Assembly (NCBI GenBank): GCA_041745535.1
Contig: JBGTIS010000343.1
Coordinates: 1-6,945 of the forward strand
Direction of reading: 5' to 3'
Source of the DNA: JBGTIS01 sp041745535
GTDB taxonomy: Bacteria; Bacteroidota; Bacteroidia; Cytophagales; Cyclobacteriaceae
Length of the DNA: 6,945 bases
Numbering within the stretch: position 1 is the first letter of the stretch; the number at the start of each line of letters is the position of its first letter. The notes under the pieces are model-generated. The model was not told the origin of the DNA, made no database searches, and worked only from the letters and a program-made list of their open reading frames with translations. Below are positions 1-5,744 of this stretch, one piece after another. The translations under genes and the position numbers were made by a program.

Positions 1-3000
1 CTGTTTGTAATTGGTGGTGAAAGTGGAATTCCGCAGGCGCATCCTCAAACTGAGGCCCTGGATTTGGCAGATCTTACCTGGCGAAGTGCCAAAGAAATGC
101 TTACCCCACGGCATGCTACTCAGGCTATTGTAAACAATGGCGGTATTTTTATTGCCGGAGGTTCCAATGCACAAGGCGGTGGTGCAGGCAAAGAACTGGA
201 TTCTCAGGAAGCTTTCTTTCTGGCAGGTCAACAAGATCCGACCGGCACGCCCATTACAGCCGGCACTTTAACGGCTTCGGCTGACTCACTGGATTTTGGT
301 ACACCTGAAGCTGGTACATCCGTTTCACAAACGCTTACGCTGACCAATTCAGCAGGCAGCCAGGGCATTCTTATTGAAGGAATGGCTATTTCCGGAAGCG
401 CCGACTTTTCGTTGGTGGCCCCACCCACCTATCCATTGCTACTGGTTACAGGAAGTAGTATTGATCTGGAAATAAAATTGACACAATCCGTGGCAGAGAA
501 ACAGACCGGTACTTTCGCGGTAACCTATACCGGTTCGGCCACGCCATTAACCGTTGGCTTAAATAACGGAGATACCGTGGTGATTCCACCACCTGATACT
601 ACCGAGGTTGAACCTTTAGCCTTAATTAATGCCGGCGGAAATAAATATACCGATGCAGATGGCAAAGTGTGGGCCGCCGACCAATACTTTACCGGTGGAA
701 GTAAGTTCACTCCCAAAGTACCACCAGCTATCGAAGGTACAGAAGATGATGCCCTGTACCAAACCGAGCGATATGGAGATGTGACCTATGAAATTCCGGT
801 TGAAAACGACACATACGATCTGAATCTCCATTTTGCCGAAATATTTCATTTAACCGATGGCATAGGCAAGCGCATATTTGATGTAAGCATAGAAAACGGA
901 TTGCGGACACTTAAAAATTATGACATCGTAGCCGATGGCGGAGCCGCTACCGCCATCATCAAAGAATTTAAAGGAATACCTATTGAAGATGGAAGTATTA
1001 CCATTCAGTTTATTAATACAGGAACCGATAACGCCAAAATATCAGCGATTAGCGTGTATCCGAGTTTGGGCGAAGGATTGGTTATTCAGGATATTCCCAA
1101 TCGTTCGGATGTGGTAGGTACCGAACCTGAGTTAACCGTAATAGCCATTGGCGGCGAAGGAAGTCTGGCATTCAGTGCTACAGGATTGCCCGATGGGTTA
1201 ACCATTGAGCCTACTAATGGAATGATAGAAGGCGCTATTGCTGAGTCAGCTTTGACGAAAAGCCCGTTTAATGTTACTGTTACGGTAAATGATGCCAACA
1301 GTACAGCGAATAAAACATTTAACTGGACGGTTATTTCAAATATACCGGGCGATACCGATGGCGATGGCATTAAAGATGAAGTGGATGCGTTTGCACTGGA
1401 TGCCAACAATGGTAATAATACTACTTTTCCAGTGAGCCTGAACTTTGATAATTCGGCAGGTATATTTGTCAATGGATTCTCGGGTATGATGCTGGATGGC
1501 ACCATGAAGTATACGGACATGTATACGCCTGCGGATGTAGTTGTAAATGCTGCCAATAGCAACCTTACTATTAATAATATCCCGGGTGGCGATGCCGTTG
1601 GGCAAACCAATACACAGAAGAACGCATTTCAGTTTGGCTTAAAAGTGCCTACCGAGGTATATATAGTGCATACCAGGCTCGACAATCCTTTCAAAGGGAA
1701 AACACCAAAAAAATTCCAATCGGCAGGTATGTATATTGGAAAAGGGGATCAGGATAACTATCTGAAACTGGTGGTGGGCGTAGGTAACGGTACTGCGCTC
1801 CGCATTCAGGCCCTTTTAGAAGCAGGCGGCGTAGTGGCCGATAGCAGCGATATATCAGTGGAAGACGAAGCTTTACTGAATGCTGATTTCATCGACTTGT
1901 TGCTTCATGTGAATCCTGTAAATAAAACGGCAACTCCTGTGTACTATGTGAATGGAAATCCTAAAGATACCCTGGAGGCCATTACGATACCCGATGCCTG
2001 GTTAACAGGCGTGATGGCGGTAGGAATTATTTCTACTTCAACTACTGGTGATGCAGGCAAGCAAAATCCTTTTACAGCAGTATGGGAATTTCTGGATGTT
2101 AAAAAGCATATAACCTCAGAAGTTACTACCACTGACGCGTTGTGTTTTGGTGAGGTGGGTAGTGCTACTATTACCGCCACAGGAGGAATCGATCCAATCT
2201 CTGTAATTTGGCCCAATAATGAAGATCCGGCAAACCTTCCTGGTGGCATGTATGCGGTAGTAATTGCCGATGCCAATGGGTATAAAGTAATCAGGAATGT
2301 AGAAATTAAACAGTCGGAGCAAATTGTGCTGGCAATTACACAAACCAAACAGGTTACCTGTGCCGAAAATGGGGCTGTTGCTTTAGAAGTAACAGGTCCG
2401 GAAAGTTTTACCGTTACCTGGACCGATGAGGCCAACAGTACGGTTGATCCGGGTAGTCTTCCCGCGGGTACTTATTTTGTACATGTAACAGACGATTCAA
2501 CTGGTTGTGATACCATGTCGCAGGTAACTCTTAATTTCACTGATGCTGAGCCTGTGTTTGAAAGTGTACCGGAAGATACCTTCGTGGCCTGTGGTACGCC
2601 TGTACCAGCCGCTACTGAGGTAAAAGCCACCGATGATTGTGATGGTGATATTGTTGCCACATTGGTAGAAATAGAAGAAAGCGACCGTATCATCAGGACC
2701 TGGACTGCCACTGACGCTTCCGGTAACGAAGTAATGGCCATGCAGATTATTACCCTGGAATGCCCTACCGGTATAGAAGACAATATAGTAAAAGACAATA
2801 TGTTGAAAATTTATCCCAATCCATCGGTGGACAAAAAGGTGAACTTTGAAGTGAATATGGATAAAAAAGACGCGACTATTCTGATCTATGATGTGGTAGG
2901 TAAGTTGCTGATAGAGAAAAAAGTTAAAAACCATGCCACTTACACGATGGATTTCAGTAGCTATACAAGCGGTAGCTATCTGGTTAAAGTGTATGGTGAA

Positions 3001-3036
3001 GACAATGTAGTAGTAAAAAGATTTGTGTTAAAATAA
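1..3036 (+). CDS. Secreted multidomain T9SS cargo protein with Kelch, malectin-like and SprB-like modules (5' partial)
   Basis: The frame is open from base 1 to the TAA at 3034-3036, giving 1011 visible residues; the true start and signal peptide lie outside. A TTG at 64 is only an internal Leu, because Kelch-like sequence (VIGGE, then FIAGGS) runs through it. Approximate visible-residue order: Kelch/beta-propeller end 1-73; ASH/choice-of-anchor-like sandwich 89-188; Pro-rich linker 196-205; malectin-like domain 206-354 (starts INAGG, contains LHFAEI); Ig-like domain 360-446 (GLPDGLTI); Asp-rich DTDGDGIKDEVDAFALD 451-467, like a thrombospondin type 3 calcium site; concanavalin/DUF1349-like domain 476-701; SprB-like repeats 707-769 and 773-847; HYR-like module 848-920; T9SS type A tail 934-1011 (IYPNP, YDVVGK, SGSYLVKV, terminal Lys). 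By family knowledge, the tail directs export through the type IX system and surface attachment or release. Carbohydrate binding or adhesion is inferred from the malectin and lectin-like folds. No catalytic domain is recognised in the visible part. Domain borders are by eye. Confidence 0.9.
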   Translation: MFVIGGESGIPQAHPQTEALDLADLTWRSAKEMLTPRHATQAIVNNGGIFIAGGSNAQGGGAGKELDSQEAFFLAGQQDPTGTPITAGTLTASADSLDFGTPEAGTSVSQTLTLTNSAGSQGILIEGMAISGSADFSLVAPPTYPLLLVTGSSIDLEIKLTQSVAEKQTGTFAVTYTGSATPLTVGLNNGDTVVIPPPDTTEVEPLALINAGGNKYTDADGKVWAADQYFTGGSKFTPKVPPAIEGTEDDALYQTERYGDVTYEIPVENDTYDLNLHFAEIFHLTDGIGKRIFDVSIENGLRTLKNYDIVADGGAATAIIKEFKGIPIEDGSITIQFINTGTDNAKISAISVYPSLGEGLVIQDIPNRSDVVGTEPELTVIAIGGEGSLAFSATGLPDGLTIEPTNGMIEGAIAESALTKSPFNVTVTVNDANSTANKTFNWTVISNIPGDTDGDGIKDEVDAFALDANNGNNTTFPVSLNFDNSAGIFVNGFSGMMLDGTMKYTDMYTPADVVVNAANSNLTINNIPGGDAVGQTNTQKNAFQFGLKVPTEVYIVHTRLDNPFKGKTPKKFQSAGMYIGKGDQDNYLKLVVGVGNGTALRIQALLEAGGVVADSSDISVEDEALLNADFIDLLLHVNPVNKTATPVYYVNGNPKDTLEAITIPDAWLTGVMAVGIISTSTTGDAGKQNPFTAVWEFLDVKKHITSEVTTTDALCFGEVGSATITATGGIDPISVIWPNNEDPANLPGGMYAVVIADANGYKVIRNVEIKQSEQIVLAITQTKQVTCAENGAVALEVTGPESFTVTWTDEANSTVDPGSLPAGTYFVHVTDDSTGCDTMSQVTLNFTDAEPVFESVPEDTFVACGTPVPAATEVKATDDCDGDIVATLVEIEESDRIIRTWTATDASGNEVMAMQIITLECPTGIEDNIVKDNMLKIYPNPSVDKKVNFEVNMDKKDATILIYDVVGKLLIEKKVKNHATYTMDFSSYTSGSYLVKVYGEDNVVVKRFVLK

Positions 3037-3043
3037 ATTCTAT

Positions 3044-3143
3044 GGGGGTTGTCTGAAATTTGATACAGCAGCGAAAAGCAGTATTAGTGTGTGATGGAAT
3101 AAAAAAACTGTAGCGGCTAATTATGGACTTTCAAACAATCCCC
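3044..3143. repeat. 100-bp segment bounded by 15-bp imperfect inverted repeats (possible MITE or IS remnant)
   Basis: The left arm 3044-3058 (GGGGGTTGTCTGAAA) and the reverse complement of the right arm 3129-3143 (GGGGATTGTTTGAAA) agree at 13 of 15 positions. In RNA one of the two differences becomes a G-U pair. The arms sit exactly at the ends of a 100-bp block with about 70 bp between them and no coding capacity. The arms begin with a G run followed by TTGTYTGAAA, which resembles the style of insertion-sequence ends. The left end lies only 7 bp after the stop codon of the secreted-protein gene. A target duplication is not clear; at most a TA (3041-3042 and 3144-3145) flanks it, with one extra base on the left. 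A structured 3' UTR or processing element is the alternative. Confidence 0.4.
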
Positions 3144-3290
3144 TACAAAAATAAAATTGAATACTATACAACCTAATCACAATTAATTATTTCGGATGGG
3201 GTACCTATAATCTTATTATGTAAAAACATATGAATGTATCGTGTAAACCGATCTGAAACCCACAAAGTAAAACTGCCTCATAAAACCAAA

Positions 3291-3298
3291 TATCTTTA
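3291..3298 (+). promoter_or_regulatory. Weak candidate Bacteroidota -7 box upstream of the glycosyltransferase
   Basis: TATCTTTA matches 7 of 8 positions of the Bacteroidota -7 consensus TAnnTTTG and lies 45 bp before the ATG at 3344, leaving a plausible leader of about 40 nt. No TTG is found at the expected -33 spacing; only a CTG at 3273-3275 is near. In such AT-rich DNA a 7/8 match can arise by chance, so this is a pointer only. Confidence 0.2.
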
Positions 3299-3343
3299 TT
3301 ATTTATTCTTAATTTAATGTTTAACTACATCTAACAAGCAAAG

Positions 3344-4066
3344 ATGAAAGTAAATCTACTGTCTATCGTTATTCCGGCCTATAACGAAGAAAAAACCATC
3401 CATCTCATTCTGGACAAAGTAAAATGCGTAACCCTCATCAATAATATTCAAAAAGAAATAATTATTGTGAACGATTGTTCAAAAGATAATACTGACCAGG
3501 CGGTGAAAGATTATATGGCGAAAAATCCTGAGATGAATATACAATACTATCGCCATGAGGTAAACAAGGGGAAAGGCGCTGCCTTGCATACGGGCATAGA
3601 AAAGGCTACCGGAGAATGTCTCATCATTCAGGATGCCGACCTGGAATATACGCCTACCGAATTTAATTTATTGCTAAAACCTATTGTAGACGACCTGGCA
3701 GATGTGGTATATGGCTCCCGGTTCTTGGGAGGAAGCGCACACCGGGTACTGTTCTTCTGGCACTCTGTAGGTAATGGATTTCTTACCCTGATGTCGAATA
3801 TGTTTACTGACCTGAACCTGACTGATATGGAAACCTGTTATAAACTATTTAGAACAGAAATTATTCAGTCGATCGTGCTGAAAGAAAAACGGTTTGGTTT
3901 TGAGCCGGAAGTTACGGCAAAAATTTCCAGAATACCCGAGATCAGAATATTTGAGGTGGGTATTTCTTATTATGGCCGAACGTATGCCGAAGGTAAGAAG
4001 ATCAACTGGAAAGATGGATTCCGGGCTATTTATTCTATCGTGAAGTATAATATGTTTTCAAAATAA
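3344..4066 (+). CDS. Family 2 glycosyltransferase, Dpm1/GtrB-like (polyprenyl-phosphate sugar transferase type)
   Basis: This 240-residue protein is a GT-A fold, GT2-family enzyme. Visible motifs are SIVIPAYNEE at 7-16 (nucleotide-sugar binding strand), VNDCSKDNT at 42-50, NKGKGAAL at 74-81, the metal-binding DAD at 97-99, GSR at 124-126, and DMETCYKLFR at 161-170, typical of the dolichyl/polyprenyl-phosphate sugar synthase branch. By family knowledge such enzymes move a hexose from a nucleotide sugar to a polyprenyl phosphate at the inner membrane face. The sugar and acceptor cannot be read from sequence. There is no C-terminal membrane segment, so it resembles the short soluble Dpm1 form and would need a partner or peripheral membrane contact. 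The start is well fixed: an in-frame TAA at 3332-3334 excludes upstream extension, and the first motif begins at residue 7. No Shine-Dalgarno is seen, only an A-rich leader. Its stop codon abuts the convergent gene's stop. Confidence 0.93.
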   Translation: MKVNLLSIVIPAYNEEKTIHLILDKVKCVTLINNIQKEIIIVNDCSKDNTDQAVKDYMAKNPEMNIQYYRHEVNKGKGAALHTGIEKATGECLIIQDADLEYTPTEFNLLLKPIVDDLADVVYGSRFLGGSAHRVLFFWHSVGNGFLTLMSNMFTDLNLTDMETCYKLFRTEIIQSIVLKEKRFGFEPEVTAKISRIPEIRIFEVGISYYGRTYAEGKKINWKDGFRAIYSIVKYNMFSK

Positions 4067-5728
4067 TTATACTTCGGCCAGATATTCATGCACAAACTTA
4101 ATGGCAATGGCCCCTTCGCCTACGGCCGATGCTACCCGGTTCATGGCAGTAGCCCGCACATCGCCGGCAGCGAAAACACCCGGAATGCAGGTTTCCAGTA
4201 GAAAAGGTTCTCTGTTTAGTTTCCATGATTTATTAAAAGGGGCATAATTGCACAAATCGCGACCCGTTACAATAAAGCCTTTGGTATTTTTGATCATATC
4301 AATGGGAATCCAGTCAGTAAAAGGTTTGTTACCGATAAAAATGAAAAGCGAAGCGGCTTCTACAGTATTTCTTTCTTTTGTTTCCCCATGCTCTAAAGTA
4401 ATTTTCTCCAGCGAGTTTTCACCACAGGCTTCCACTACTTCGGTATTACCGATTACCTGAATATTTTCTGTACGGTCAATCTGGTCAATCAGGTAACGCG
4501 ACATAGAAGTGGTCAGGTCCTCCTTTCGAATAATAATATAAACGTTTTTGGCAAAGTTGGACAAATACATGGCTGCCTGCCCTGCGGAATTGCCCCCACC
4601 TACTACATATACTTCTTTGTCGGTACAGGCATTGGCTTCGGTAGTAGCCGCTCCATAATACACGCCCGCGCCTGTAAATTTATTAACTCCCTCAGCTTCC
4701 AGTTTCCGGTAATTTACACCGGTAGCAATTACAATGCTCCTCGTTTTTACCTCACTACTGTCTGACAATTCCAGTATTTTGTAATTGTCCAACAGCTTAA
4801 TACTGGTTACTTCCAAAGGCGACAGGAATTCCGCGCCCAAACGCCTTGCCTGCGAAATGGCCCTTCGGGTTAAATCTGACCCACTCAAACCATTGGGAAA
4901 ACCCAGGTAATTCTCGATGCGCGAACTGGTGCCAGCCTGCCCGCCGGGAGCTCTCTTTTCTATCATCAGGGTTTTTAAGCCTTCCGATGCGCCATATACC
5001 GCCGCCGCCAAACCTGCCGGGCCCGCTCCGATAATAACCACATCGTAGAAGTTTTCATTGGCCTGAACCTGCATTCCGATTTTGCTGGCTACTTCCGGTA
5101 TTTTGGGAGAGGCCAGGTAATTGCCATCTTCAAAAAAGATTGCCGGCAGATCTTTATGCTCAATTTTACTTAATTCTATTAGCTCTTTTCCTTTGCTGCT
5201 GGTTTCAATATCCATCCACTGATAAGGTACTAAATTTCCCGCCAGGAAGTCCTTAATCTCGTGCGATTTGGGCGAGTACTGATAACCCACAATCCGGATT
5301 CCCTCAAATTCAGGCACAAAATGACTTTGCCATTCTTCCAGCAAATCATCAATAACAGGGTACAGTTTTTCTTCCGGTGGGTCCCAGGGTTTGTTCAGGT
5401 AATAATCTAACTGTACATCGTTGATAGCCTTAATGGCCGCGTCAATGTCGGAATAAGCCGTGAGCAATACCCGCTTGGCTTTGGGGAACAAAGCCTTGCC
5501 TTTTTTCAAAAATTCAACCCCTAACATTTCAGGCATGCGCTGGTCCGACAGGAATAAGGCCACCGTTTCGTTCTTTTTCTTAAGATCTTCCAACGAAGCC
5601 AGTGCTTCACTTACTGAATCGGTATTAAGTACCCGATACTTACTTTTGTATTTGTTCCGTAAATCACGGGAAATAGCCCGCAATACCTGCGGATCATCAT
5701 CTATGGCGAAAATTATGGGTGGTTTCAT
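4067..5728 (-). CDS. Response-regulator receiver fused to glutaredoxin-like and thioredoxin-reductase-like FAD domains, lacking both CxxC motifs
   Basis: The 553-residue product has three parts. Residues 1-133 are a complete receiver: acidic DDD 10-12, phosphoacceptor D62 in SDQRMP, T90 in LLTAYSD, K113 in NKPWDPP. Residues about 142-219 resemble glutaredoxin (GYQYSPKSHEIKDFL, then LPAIFF with P195 at the cis-Pro position), but the CPxC site reads S152-P-K-S155. Residues 226-553 match the thioredoxin-reductase fold: FAD motif GAGPAG 234-239, PGGQAG 261-266, ATG 335-337, NAD(P)H motif GGGNSAGQAA 377-386, and GVFAAGDV 517-524. The reductase CxxC is replaced by GAAT at 359-362; a lone C368 lies nearby. 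FAD and pyridine nucleotide binding are therefore expected, but not thioredoxin disulfide reduction. The ATG at 5728 places the receiver's first strand correctly. The gene follows the kinase gene by 16 bp, so phosphorylation of D62 by that kinase is the natural inference. The physiological substrate is unknown. No DNA-binding or transmembrane segment is seen. Confidence 0.93.
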   Translation of the reverse strand: MKPPIIFAIDDDPQVLRAISRDLRNKYKSKYRVLNTDSVSEALASLEDLKKKNETVALFLSDQRMPEMLGVEFLKKGKALFPKAKRVLLTAYSDIDAAIKAINDVQLDYYLNKPWDPPEEKLYPVIDDLLEEWQSHFVPEFEGIRIVGYQYSPKSHEIKDFLAGNLVPYQWMDIETSSKGKELIELSKIEHKDLPAIFFEDGNYLASPKIPEVASKIGMQVQANENFYDVVIIGAGPAGLAAAVYGASEGLKTLMIEKRAPGGQAGTSSRIENYLGFPNGLSGSDLTRRAISQARRLGAEFLSPLEVTSIKLLDNYKILELSDSSEVKTRSIVIATGVNYRKLEAEGVNKFTGAGVYYGAATTEANACTDKEVYVVGGGNSAGQAAMYLSNFAKNVYIIIRKEDLTTSMSRYLIDQIDRTENIQVIGNTEVVEACGENSLEKITLEHGETKERNTVEAASLFIFIGNKPFTDWIPIDMIKNTKGFIVTGRDLCNYAPFNKSWKLNREPFLLETCIPGVFAAGDVRATAMNRVASAVGEGAIAIKFVHEYLAEV

Positions 5729-5744
5729 AAATAAGTTAAAATGA

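Larger units (their letters stand above)
3037..3343. other. Intergenic region between secreted protein and glycosyltransferase
   Basis: This 307-bp gap has no convincing gene. Its first third holds the inverted-repeat segment at 3044-3143. The rest is AT-rich and presumably contains the glycosyltransferase promoter. A TATAAT-like string occurs at 3206-3211 and a TATCTTTA string at 3291-3298. No compact GC-rich hairpin followed by a T run is present, so I see no classical intrinsic terminator for the upstream gene; the long-armed repeat could slow polymerase, but its 70-nt loop is atypical. No riboswitch or tRNA is recognised. Confidence 0.7.

Noticed and set aside
64..66. TTG as the start of the first gene
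   Set aside because: The same frame is open to base 1 and encodes Kelch-like sequence (VIGGE) on both sides of the TTG, so the gene is 5'-truncated by the window.
1086..1610. 174-codon open frame on the minus strand inside the secreted-protein gene
   Set aside because: It is antisense to clear Ig-like and concanavalin-like coding sequence, has no recognisable domain, and its composition is what a shadow frame would give.
3044..3143. Intrinsic (Rho-independent) terminator for the secreted-protein gene
   Set aside because: The arms are separated by a 70-nt loop and are not followed by a T run on the plus strand. The pattern fits a repeat element better.
3206..3211. TATAAT as a sigma-70 -10 box
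   Set aside because: Bacteroidota housekeeping promoters use TAnnTTTG rather than TATAAT, there is no matching -35, and such strings are common by chance in AT-rich gaps.
4067..5053. Naming the flavoprotein part trxB
   Set aside because: The catalytic CxxC is absent (GAAT at residues 359-362), so the symbol would assert a reaction the sequence does not support.
5460..5744. 94-codon plus-strand frame opposite the receiver domain
   Set aside because: It is antisense to the fully conserved receiver motifs and extends across the 16-bp operon gap only by chance; no domain seen.
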